Source: Marisediminitalea lipolytica (GTDB lineage Bacteria > Pseudomonadota > Gammaproteobacteria > Enterobacterales > Alteromonadaceae). From it: a DNA stretch of 64,000 nucleotides. Under the pieces are notes generated by a model. It saw only the letters and a list, made by a program, of their open reading frames with translations, made no database searches and was not told where the DNA came from. Positions 46,611-54,394 of this stretch are shown in pieces. Location: contig NZ_MJIC01000006.1 in assembly GCF_001758465.1 (NCBI RefSeq), positions 114,539 to 178,538 on the forward strand, written 5' to 3'. Numbering within the stretch: position 1 is the stretch's first letter; the number at the start of each line of letters is the position of its first letter. Position numbers and translations under genes: made by a program.

Positions 46611-46640
46611 AAAACGCAGGAAATAACCTGCGTTTTTTTG
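46611..46640. terminator. Bidirectional terminator between the small ORF and fldA
   Basis: A 10-bp stem (46611-46620 with 46627-46636), loop AAATAA, with A-run before and T-run after. Confidence 0.88.
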
Positions 46641-46655
46641 GGCGAAAAGGACTTA

Positions 46656-47180
46656 TCAGGCTAATTCAGCCAGACACAACTCTTCATTTAACTGATGACA
46701 CCATTTACATACGCGCTCGTCGGTTAACTCAGGCTGACGGTCTTCGTCGATACCCAGACCAACAAAGTGGTTATCGTCTGCCATGCCTTTTGAGGCTTCA
46801 AAATCGTAACCGTCGGTAGACCATTGACCTACCAGAATAGCGCCGCGGGCTTCTACGATATCACGGATCATGCCCATGGCATCGAGGAAATACTCAGCAT
46901 AATCTTCCTGATCACCACAACCAAAAATCGCTACCAGTTTGTCGGTAAAATCAATTTGTTCCAGCTCCGGGAAGAAGTCATCCCAGTCACACTGGGCTTC
47001 ACCGTAGTACCAGGTTGGAATACCAAAGATTAACAAATCGAACTCTGCGATTTGCTCTTTTGAACTCTTTGCAATGTCGTGAACGTCGATTAGGTTTTTA
47101 CCTAACTCTTTTTGAATTAACTTGGCAACATGTTCGGTGTTGCCAGTGTCGCTACCAAAAAACAGGCCAACACTTGCCAT
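46656..47180 (-). CDS. fldA: Flavodoxin FldA
   Basis: 174 aa long-chain flavodoxin. The FMN phosphate loop is SDTGNTEHVAK; aromatic flavin-stacking residues occur in PTWYYGEAQ and GCGDQEDYAEYF. It carries low-potential electrons to enzymes such as biotin synthase and methionine synthase, replacing ferredoxin when iron is low. It could also serve the P450 of this window, although nothing shows that. It is followed upstream by DUF2788 and ybfF, the conserved gammaproteobacterial neighbourhood. Confidence 0.97.
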   Translation of the reverse strand: MASVGLFFGSDTGNTEHVAKLIQKELGKNLIDVHDIAKSSKEQIAEFDLLIFGIPTWYYGEAQCDWDDFFPELEQIDFTDKLVAIFGCGDQEDYAEYFLDAMGMIRDIVEARGAILVGQWSTDGYDFEASKGMADDNHFVGLGIDEDRQPELTDERVCKWCHQLNEELCLAELA

Positions 47181-47212
47181 ATCTAACCTCTATCTACTTT
47201 CTTTGAAAATGG

Positions 47213-47437
47213 TTATCCGGATACGCCGCTGCTCTGCCAGAACAGCTGGATAATCCCTTTTGCAATAAACCCCATGGCACCCAGGCCCAGCACGCCATAT
47301 GCCACAACCCGGCCAATCATGGGGACATCATTCTTTTTTAACACATCATGGACGGCAAAAATCATCAGAACGAACAGAATCACCAACCCAAGGTCGAGCA
47401 TGATTGATTCGATTTGTTCGTAATACTTCGCAAGCAT
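47213..47437 (-). CDS. DUF2788 small membrane protein
   Basis: 74 aa with two membrane helices (about 14-32 and 46-66) separated by KKNDVPMIGR. This matches DUF2788, found beside fldA and ybfF in Shewanella- and Alteromonas-like genomes. Function unknown. Confidence 0.85.
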   Translation of the reverse strand: MLAKYYEQIESIMLDLGLVILFVLMIFAVHDVLKKNDVPMIGRVVAYGVLGLGAMGFIAKGIIQLFWQSSGVSG

Positions 47438-47637
47438 AATAAACCTTCACTGTATTTTCGCGCGCAAACTATACCACAGTATTGTGGTCGTGGCAGACAA
47501 TCTTATGTTCTTTTGCCAACAGGGCTATAGTATTCAACCGCTGCGCCGTTATCCGTTAACGACAGGCCAGGCTGCCTCAGCCTGTGTTATTCTGAGATGC
47601 TGGCAAAACAGATTTTAACCCGGTTGTCTGCAAAAAA

Positions 47638-48423
47638 CTAAGCGTCCAGCGCTCGTTCCACCAAACCATTAACTACCTGCGGTTTTTCGGCGTGCAACCA
47701 GTGACCAACACCCTCAACGACTTTCGCTTTGGCGTTAGGGAAATAGCGGCCAATAACTCCCTGGTGTTCACGGGTGATGTAATTGGAATTACCGCCTTTA
47801 ATAAAGGTCACCGTACCATCAAAATGAACGCCATCCGGCGCATTAAAACTGCCGACATTCGCGTAGTCTTTTTGTAAGCCGGCGAGGTTAAATCGCCAGT
47901 GCCACTGTTTGGCGTCGTCCTGATACAGACTCTTTAATAAAAACTGCCGCACGCCGGCTATTTCTATTTCGGATTGCATTTCACTGTCTGCTTCTTTACG
48001 GCCACTCAGTGTAGTCAGATCAACCTTATTCAGACCAGCAAATACAGCCTGATGATGCGGCGGGTAAGAGACCGGAGCAATATCCATTGGCACCAGATTG
48101 TTAACGCGTTGAGGATGAGTCAGAGCAGTCAGCATGGCAACTTTGCCTCCTAACGAATGACCCACAATGTGACACTGAGCAATCCCAAGGTTATCCAGTA
48201 ACGAGATGAGTGCGTCGACACACTGCTCAATGGTAAACGTATCCAGCCAGGGAGATTCGCCATGATTGGGTAAATCGATTGCGACTACATTAAAACGGCT
48301 GACCAGATGACGACGTAAAGCGGAAAGATTATCCAGATTGCCAAACAAGCCGTGAATAAGCACCACCCAGGGCGCATCGGGTTGTTCGGTTGTATATTGT
48401 TCGAAATTAAGTGATATAGACAT
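47638..48423 (-). CDS. ybfF: Alpha/beta-hydrolase esterase YbfF
   Basis: 261 aa. The oxyanion-hole segment is VVLIHGLFGNLDNLSALRRHL and the nucleophile elbow is GHSLGGK (Ser); the catalytic His is in GVGHWLHAEKP. E. coli YbfF hydrolyses acyl-CoA and short esters. The start matches E. coli in length, but there is no Shine-Dalgarno and the hns terminator ends only a few bases upstream. Confidence 0.93.
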   Translation of the reverse strand: MSISLNFEQYTTEQPDAPWVVLIHGLFGNLDNLSALRRHLVSRFNVVAIDLPNHGESPWLDTFTIEQCVDALISLLDNLGIAQCHIVGHSLGGKVAMLTALTHPQRVNNLVPMDIAPVSYPPHHQAVFAGLNKVDLTTLSGRKEADSEMQSEIEIAGVRQFLLKSLYQDDAKQWHWRFNLAGLQKDYANVGSFNAPDGVHFDGTVTFIKGGNSNYITREHQGVIGRYFPNAKAKVVEGVGHWLHAEKPQVVNGLVERALDA

Positions 48424-48427
48424 GAAA

Positions 48428-48453
48428 TTAAAAAAGCGGGGTTGCCCCCGCTT
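48428..48453 (-). terminator. Terminator of hns, abutting ybfF
   Basis: An 8-bp stem (48434-48441 with 48446-48453), loop of four, with a six-T run on the minus strand that ends five to ten bases before the ybfF ATG. Confidence 0.85.
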
Positions 48454-48461
48454 ATAAAAGA

Positions 48462-48857
48462 TTAAATAGCAAAATCTTCTAAAGACTGGCCTTTTTCCAG
48501 GGCATCTTTAAATACGACGGGCATACGACCAACACCGGTCCAGGCGGTTGTTTCGCCATCAACGGTAATTTTGTATTTAACCGGACGTTTTTGGCCAGCT
48601 TTACGTTTTGGCTTAGTTTCAACCACATCCTGTAAATCAGCAACATCAATTCCGGCTTCCGCCATTTGCTTTTTAATTTCTTCAAGTTTAGCCAGCTTTT
48701 CCTGCTGGGCTTTAATTAACTCTGCTTCCTGTTCTTTTCTTTTTTCAATAATAGCAGCCAGCTTTTCATTAACGCTGATAAGCTCTTCTACCGTTAATTC
48801 CTTTACGGCACCTTGTAAACGTCTTCCATGAGTTAAAATATCGAGAAAGTCACTCAT
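48462..48857 (-). CDS. hns: H-NS-family nucleoid protein
   Basis: 131 aa. An N-terminal coiled-coil oligomerisation region (about 15-75, with long Lys/Glu heptads) and a C-terminal DNA-binding domain (YKITVDGETTAWTGVGRMPVVF). The core minor-groove motif, usually Q/R-G-R, is VGR here. It silences AT-rich DNA and shapes the nucleoid. It ends in its own terminator before ybfF. Confidence 0.93.
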   Translation of the reverse strand: MSDFLDILTHGRRLQGAVKELTVEELISVNEKLAAIIEKRKEQEAELIKAQQEKLAKLEEIKKQMAEAGIDVADLQDVVETKPKRKAGQKRPVKYKITVDGETTAWTGVGRMPVVFKDALEKGQSLEDFAI

Positions 48858-48943
48858 TTTATTACCTTGCCTGTGTTTATTAACTCCAACAATTCTAATT
48901 TAAAAAGTGACTTTTTCAAAAATAATTTTAATTAATAAATTAT

Positions 48944-50575
48944 TTACATATTAGGGTAATTAGGGCCGCTGGCGCCTTCTGGCACAAACCAACGGATATT
49001 TTGTGAAGGATCCTTAATGTCGCAAGTTTTGCAATGCACACAGTTTGCCGCATTAATTTGAAATACCGGTTCTTTCTCATCACCTTCAACTATTTCGTAA
49101 ACCCCAGCAGGGCAGTAGCGCTGTGCTGGTTCCGCGTAACTGGGCAGATTAACCCTGATCGGGATTTGCGGGTCTTTCAGTTGCAGGTGACAAGGCTGGT
49201 CTTCATCGTGATTGGTATTGGCCAGATAAACCGAAGATAATTTATCAAAACTTAATTTATTATCCGGTTTTTCATAACTAATTGGCCGGCATTCAGCTGC
49301 AGATTTTAGTTTTTTATAGTCAGGTACCGTATCTTTTAAGGTTAATCCCATATTGCCGTTAAATACATTTTGTTCGAGCGTATTAAACGCTCCACCCAGT
49401 AAATTACCAAATTTATGCAAAGCCGGGCCAAAATTACGTGCTTTAAAAAGTTCTTTACGTAATGCACTTTGCTGATACGTTTGATTAAAATCTGCACAAA
49501 ATTCGGTTGGTGATGTTTCGTTTAATTGTTTAAAAATGACTTCCGCAGCCATTTTTCCTGATTTAATTGCAGTATGAATGCCTTTAATTTTTGAAAAGTT
49601 TAATGTGCCAGCATTACAACCAACCAAACAACCGCCCGGAAAAGCCATTTGTGGTAGTGAATTAAAACCGCCTTTAGTAATTGCTCTTGCGCCATAGGTT
49701 AAACGTTCTGCGCCGGTTAAGTATTGAGCAAATAAAGGGTGGTGCTTCATGCGTTGAAATTCATCAAAAGGACTTAAATAAGGATTGTCGTAATTTAAGT
49801 CGACAATCAGGCCAACAAAAACCTGATTATTTTCGGCATGGTATAAATAACTGCCGCCTGACGCCTCAGTCAGCGGCCAGCCCGCAGTATGGATGACTAA
49901 CCCCGGCTGATGTTTTGCCGGATCAATTTGCCAGATCTCTTTAAATCCAATGGCGTAATGCTGAGCCGTGGCCTCCTTATCCAGCGCAAATTTTTCAATC
50001 AGCATTTTGCCAAGGTGACCGCGGCAACCTTCGGCAAACACGGTGTAACGGGCTTTAAGCAACATGCCGGGCATATAGCTGTCCTTATGCGAACCATCGG
50101 CCGCCACGCCCATATCCCCGGTAATCACTCCGCCCACAGAGCCATCGTCATTGTAGTGGATGTTTGCCGCAGCAAAACCCGGAAAGATCTCAATGCCCAG
50201 GCTCTCGGCCTGCTCGGCCAGCCAACGACACAGGTTAGCCAGCGATACAATATAATTACCCTTATTGTGCATTGTTCTGGGTGTAATAAATTCAGGCAGT
50301 TTTATGCTGGCTGTTTCATCACGCAGCAGGTAAGTGGCATCTTCAGTCACCGGCTGATTAAGCGGCGCGCCTTTTTCCTGCCAGTCGGGGATCAGTTCGC
50401 TGAGAGCGTCACTTTCCATTACGCCGCCGGATAAAATATGTGCACCCACTTCGGAGCCTTTTTCAACAACACAGACCGAGAGTTCTGTGTCAGCTTCCTG
50501 TGCCTGCTGGGCAAGCCTTATCGCAGTGGCAAGTCCGGATGGGCCCGCGCCAACAATAATTACATCAAACTCCAT
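48944..50575 (-). CDS. etfD: Electron-transfer-flavoprotein:ubiquinone oxidoreductase
   Basis: 543 aa. The FAD motif is VIIVGAGPSGLATAIRL near the start; the C-terminal 4Fe-4S cluster uses the Cys of RYCPAG and CVHCKTC. It passes electrons from reduced ETF to ubiquinone in the membrane. The ATG 50575 begins MEFDVIIVG with AGAGAA upstream; a longer frame adds ten residues. It is divergent from etfBA and shares a promoter region with a palindrome. Confidence 0.97.
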   Translation of the reverse strand: MEFDVIIVGAGPSGLATAIRLAQQAQEADTELSVCVVEKGSEVGAHILSGGVMESDALSELIPDWQEKGAPLNQPVTEDATYLLRDETASIKLPEFITPRTMHNKGNYIVSLANLCRWLAEQAESLGIEIFPGFAAANIHYNDDGSVGGVITGDMGVAADGSHKDSYMPGMLLKARYTVFAEGCRGHLGKMLIEKFALDKEATAQHYAIGFKEIWQIDPAKHQPGLVIHTAGWPLTEASGGSYLYHAENNQVFVGLIVDLNYDNPYLSPFDEFQRMKHHPLFAQYLTGAERLTYGARAITKGGFNSLPQMAFPGGCLVGCNAGTLNFSKIKGIHTAIKSGKMAAEVIFKQLNETSPTEFCADFNQTYQQSALRKELFKARNFGPALHKFGNLLGGAFNTLEQNVFNGNMGLTLKDTVPDYKKLKSAAECRPISYEKPDNKLSFDKLSSVYLANTNHDEDQPCHLQLKDPQIPIRVNLPSYAEPAQRYCPAGVYEIVEGDEKEPVFQINAANCVHCKTCDIKDPSQNIRWFVPEGASGPNYPNM

Positions 50576-50703
50576 TGATTCTCTTTCCACAAGTATTCTC
50601 CTCATTGCTAATGGGTTGATTTATTGTTCTCTTTGCATCCTTTGACTGGCAACTCAATTCGTTACTTTTGCGGCTTTTATTGCGTTGCGTCAAACTAAAT
50701 AAG

Positions 50704-50721
50704 GTTGACGTTTACGTCAAC
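50704..50721. promoter_or_regulatory. Perfect palindrome between etfD and etfBA, LiuR-like operator candidate
   Basis: GTTGACG-TTTA-CGTCAAC is an 18-bp site with 7-bp perfect arms. Its right-hand reading also supplies a -35-like TTGACG, 18 bp before TAAATT (50729-50734). The ACGTTTACGT core resembles sites described for the MerR-type regulator LiuR of branched-chain amino-acid degradation; that link is from memory of the motif and is inference. Confidence 0.6.
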
Positions 50722-50863
50722 TGTAAAGTAAATTTTATGCAAAAGATGTTGTAAAAGTGTATTATATTGTATGGTAGCCTTACATTGTGGTGATGTCATC
50801 ACATTGCCACGGGTTTTTGCATATTATTTAACAACAGTAATTTGAAGGATGGATGAGGCGGAT

Positions 50864-51616
50864 ATGAAAATTCTTGTTCCGGTGAAGCGGGTAATCGATT
50901 ACAACGTTAAAGTTCGGATTAAAACCGATCAGACCGACGTTGATTTAACTAACACTAAAATGGCAATGAATCCTTTTTGCGAAATCGCCGTTGAAGAAGC
51001 AGTTCGATTAAAAGAGAAAGGCGTTGCGACCGAGATTGTTGCTGTAAGCATTGGTCCTAAGGCTTGTCAGGAGCAAATAAGAAATGCAATGGCATTAGGA
51101 GCGGACCGCGGGATCCATGTTGAATGTGATGGTTTCCCTGAATCTCTTCAGGTGGCAAAAATTCTGGCCAAGCTGGTTGAACAAGAACAGCCTGGTCTGG
51201 TACTGGTTGGTAAACAATCCATCGATTCTGACAATAATCAGACAGCCCAGATGCTTTCAGCCCTGGCTAAAATACCACAAGGCACCTTTGCCTCTGCGGT
51301 TGATGTAGAAGGTGACAAGGTGAAGGTTACCCGCGAAATCGACGGCGGTTTGCAAACGCTTAAACTGACATTACCTGCGGTAATTTCTACTGAGTTACGC
51401 TTAAATGAACCCCGTTACGCCAAATTACCCGATATTATGAAAGCCAAACGTAAACCTTTGGCAGTGATGACTACGGAAGAGCTTGGCGTGGATATTGCGC
51501 CAAGGGTAAATACGTTAAAAGTGACGCCACCACCGTCCAGAAGTGCAGGTGTAAAAGTTGAATCGGTTGCCGAATTAGTGGCCAAATTACGTGACGAAGC
51601 AAAGGTGATCTCATGA
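50864..51616 (+). CDS. etfB: Electron transfer flavoprotein beta subunit
   Basis: 250 aa, adenine-nucleotide-binding fold; opens MKILVPVKRVIDYNVKVRI and contains LAKLVEQEQPGLVLVGKQSIDSDNNQ and EIDGGLQTL. It binds AMP and docks acyl-CoA dehydrogenases. I used ATG 50864, preceded by GAGGCGGAT, instead of a codon five earlier. Overlaps etfA by four bases (ATGA). Confidence 0.97.
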   Translation: MKILVPVKRVIDYNVKVRIKTDQTDVDLTNTKMAMNPFCEIAVEEAVRLKEKGVATEIVAVSIGPKACQEQIRNAMALGADRGIHVECDGFPESLQVAKILAKLVEQEQPGLVLVGKQSIDSDNNQTAQMLSALAKIPQGTFASAVDVEGDKVKVTREIDGGLQTLKLTLPAVISTELRLNEPRYAKLPDIMKAKRKPLAVMTTEELGVDIAPRVNTLKVTPPPSRSAGVKVESVAELVAKLRDEAKVIS

Positions 51617-52542
51617 GCATACTCATTTACGCAGAGCATGATAATGCGCAGTTAAAAGCAGAAACGCATAAGCTGGTAACGGCTGCCAGTGAGATTGGCG
51701 GTGAGGTTCATGTGTTGGTGGCCGGGGCCGGCTGTGCCGCGGTGGCCAGTCAGGCAAGTGCAATTTCCGGCGTGAGTAAGGTAATCGTGGCCGATAACAG
51801 CGTTTATGCCCATCAGTTGGCCGAGAATATTGCGGAGCTGGTACTGAGTCTGGCTGGCGGTTATACCCACATACTGGCCGCTGCGACTACTACCGGAAAG
51901 AATTTCATGCCCCGGGTAGCGGCTTTACTGGATGTTGTGCAGTTATCGGATGTGATTGGTATTGAAAGCGCAGATACTTTTATCCGGCCTATCTATGCAG
52001 GCAATGCGATTGCGACAGTACAGAGCAGTGATAAAGTAAAAGTACTGACGGTCAGGGCAACATCTTTCGATGCAGCGCCGGAGGGTAATAGTGCCGCTGT
52101 AGAAGCTATTGACAGTGTTTTTGAAAATACTCAGGTGACCTTTGAAGGCGATGAAATGGTCAAGTCAGATCGACCTGAACTCACCGCTGCCAACATCATA
52201 ATTTCAGGTGGTCGCGGTATGCAGGATGGCGAGCATTTTGCCATGCTGGAACGCATTGCGGATAAACTTGGCGCTGCGGTAGGCGCGAGCCGGGCTGCGG
52301 TCGATGCGGGCTTCGTGCCTAATGATATGCAGGTTGGTCAAACAGGTAAAATTGTTGCCCCGGAACTTTACATTGCGGTAGGGATATCGGGTGCAATCCA
52401 GCATCTGGCCGGCATGAAAGACTCAAAAGTAATTGTGGCGATCAATAAAGACCCGGAAGCTCCTATTTTTCAGGTGGCCGATTACGGATTAGAGGCAGAC
52501 TTATTTGCGGCGCTGCCAGAACTGGAAAGTGCCTTAGGGTAG
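51613..52542 (+). CDS. etfA: Electron transfer flavoprotein alpha subunit
   Basis: 309 aa. The C-terminal FAD-binding domain shows [35 protein letters not shown] and [16 protein letters not shown]. With EtfB it accepts electrons from acyl-CoA and other dehydrogenases and gives them to EtfD. Translationally coupled to etfB. Confidence 0.98.
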   Translation: MSILIYAEHDNAQLKAETHKLVTAASEIGGEVHVLVAGAGCAAVASQASAISGVSKVIVADNSVYAHQLAENIAELVLSLAGGYTHILAAATTTGKNFMPRVAALLDVVQLSDVIGIESADTFIRPIYAGNAIATVQSSDKVKVLTVRATSFDAAPEGNSAAVEAIDSVFENTQVTFEGDEMVKSDRPELTAANIIISGGRGMQDGEHFAMLERIADKLGAAVGASRAAVDAGFVPNDMQVGQTGKIVAPELYIAVGISGAIQHLAGMKDSKVIVAINKDPEAPIFQVADYGLEADLFAALPELESALG

Positions 52543-52557
52543 TCCTGCGGTAAAATT

Positions 52558-52590
52558 AAAGCCCGGTGAGTTTGAACTGCCGGGCTTTAC
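52558..52590. terminator. Terminator after etfA
   Basis: A 9-bp stem (52558-52566 with 52580-52588) lies 16 bases after etfA, convergent with the CBM48 gene; it could serve both strands. Confidence 0.8.
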
Positions 52591-52596
52591 CGTAGT

Positions 52597-52905
52597 TTAA
52601 ACGCGCACCACAGAATTGTCGTCAAAACTGATTGGTGAGGGTTTATAAGCATCAGCTGCCCAGTCGTTTTCCCAATTTTCATCATCGAGTAAATACCTGA
52701 ACTGATATTCACAATCGGCAGTGAGGTTGAGGGTTTGGGTAAAATCACCGTTTTTGAGCTTTTTCATTGGCTCAGCTGCGATATCCCATTCATTAAAGTC
52801 GCCAACCAGCTTTGCTGTTTCCGCATTATTTGCTTCACTTGCTGTAAGCTTAAAGGTGACCTTGCAAACGGGCTTGGATTTCAAATATTGCTTTTTAAGA
52901 CTCAT
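52597..52905 (-). CDS. Stand-alone CBM48/isoamylase-N-like glycogen-binding protein
   Basis: 102 aa forming a single early-set beta-sandwich domain: VTFKLTASEANNAETAKLVGDFNEWD, then QFRYLLDDENWENDWAAD, the AMPK-beta/isoamylase-N pattern with conserved Trp in DFNEWD. There is no catalytic domain and no signal peptide. It could bind intracellular glycogen, but no glycogen gene is nearby. The start has a GGAGAG ribosome site. Confidence 0.87.
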   Translation of the reverse strand: MSLKKQYLKSKPVCKVTFKLTASEANNAETAKLVGDFNEWDIAAEPMKKLKNGDFTQTLNLTADCEYQFRYLLDDENWENDWAADAYKPSPISFDDNSVVRV

Positions 52906-53182
52906 TGTTTTCTCTCCTGCTCAACAACTGTAATTTAATTTCAAGTTACGCTCAAAAAGTCAACGTTTCAAGGGCTTTTGTCTAAAAATAGCCGGTTTAT
53001 TAAGCAGGCTTTGGTCTGAACCGTAGAAAAATAACTCAACACTATGCCAAGGCTTTCCCGTTACAATTATTAACAAAAGAAATGAAGCCAATAGTGCTGA
53101 ATATGCGTAAAATCCATCTTAGATAATTCTAATATAAAACGCGCTAAGTTTACTTAGCCGACTATTCTTGAGTGACACAGAT

Positions 53183-54391
53183 ATGAAGCCTTCGACGCTG
53201 ATAAAATCAGGCCTGCCTTTTATACTGTTGGGACTGGCAGCTGTTGCTGCCACAGTGATGGTGCTGAGCAAAAAACCTCCGGAAAAAAAAGAAGTGGAAA
53301 CACTGGCATTTTTAGTGGATGCACAACCTGTGTTCACCGAACAGGTGGAGTTTACGGTTAGTAGCCAGGGCAATGTTCAGCCCAAACACAAAACCAGTAT
53401 TGCCACTCAGGTGAGTGGCAGGGTAGTGGCAATCGCTGATAACTTTGTGGTGGGTGGATTTTTCAGTAAAGGCGATGTGCTGTTAACTCTGGAACAGGAT
53501 GATTACCAGACCGACCTGAGCCTGGCAGAAGCCGAGCTGGCGCAGGCCGAAGCCGCACTGCAGGAAGAAATAGCCCGGGGTAAAGTGGCAGCCGAAGAAT
53601 GGCGCTCGGTAAATGGGGTGATCCCGCCTGAGTTGGGCTTGCGTAAGCCACAGCTAGCTAAAGAGCAGGCCAATGTTAAAGCTGCTAAGGCCAAACTGGC
53701 CAGGGCCCAGCGAAACCTCAGCCGAACTCAGGTAGTAGCCCCTTACGACGGTATAGTAATCGAACGCAACGCAGACCTGGGTCAGTTTGTTGGTACCGGC
53801 GCTTTAGTAGGTGAAGTCTATGCAACCGAAGTGGCTGAGGTACGCTTACCCTTAACGGATGCAGATTTGGCGTTTATTGATCTTGAGGCTGGTATTACGC
53901 ATAAGAATCCGGTGACCCTGAATGCTACTCTGGGGGGCAAATTTCAGCAGTGGCAGGGCACGCTGGTGCGCAGTGAAGGCGTTTTGGATACCAGTAATCG
54001 ACTGATTTATGCGGTGGTTGAGGTGAACGATCCGTATCTGCGAAACAGTGATACACATGCTGCACCACTGCGCTTTGGTCAGTTTGTTCAGGCGGTTATC
54101 AGTGGCACTGATGCACGGTCGCTGATCGTTATTCCGCGAAACTTACTGCGCCTGGACGGCACGGTTCTGGTGGCTGATGACAACAACGAATTACAAATTA
54201 AACGGGTTGAGATTGCCCGTTCAAGTCCTGAGTCTGTTTACATTGCAGCCGGTTTAACTAACGGCGACCGGGTGGTCAGAAGTGCTGTGCCTAATCCGTA
54301 TAATGGTATGCCTGTTCGCCTCCCGGAAAAAGATCCAATCGAGCAGGACGTACTGGAACAGGATGTCACCCTGGAAACATCCGGAGAATAA
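53183..54391 (+). CDS. RND periplasmic adaptor (HlyD family)
   Basis: 402 aa. An N-terminal membrane helix (about 8-27) without a lipobox anchors it. Lipoyl halves flank a helical hairpin (about 105-185, Ala/Glu-rich) and a beta-barrel ends the protein. ATG 53183 is preferred over a TTG five codons earlier. The pump gene starts 3 bases after the stop. Confidence 0.92.
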   Translation: MKPSTLIKSGLPFILLGLAAVAATVMVLSKKPPEKKEVETLAFLVDAQPVFTEQVEFTVSSQGNVQPKHKTSIATQVSGRVVAIADNFVVGGFFSKGDVLLTLEQDDYQTDLSLAEAELAQAEAALQEEIARGKVAAEEWRSVNGVIPPELGLRKPQLAKEQANVKAAKAKLARAQRNLSRTQVVAPYDGIVIERNADLGQFVGTGALVGEVYATEVAEVRLPLTDADLAFIDLEAGITHKNPVTLNATLGGKFQQWQGTLVRSEGVLDTSNRLIYAVVEVNDPYLRNSDTHAAPLRFGQFVQAVISGTDARSLIVIPRNLLRLDGTVLVADDNNELQIKRVEIARSSPESVYIAAGLTNGDRVVRSAVPNPYNGMPVRLPEKDPIEQDVLEQDVTLETSGE

Positions 54392-54394
54392 ACC

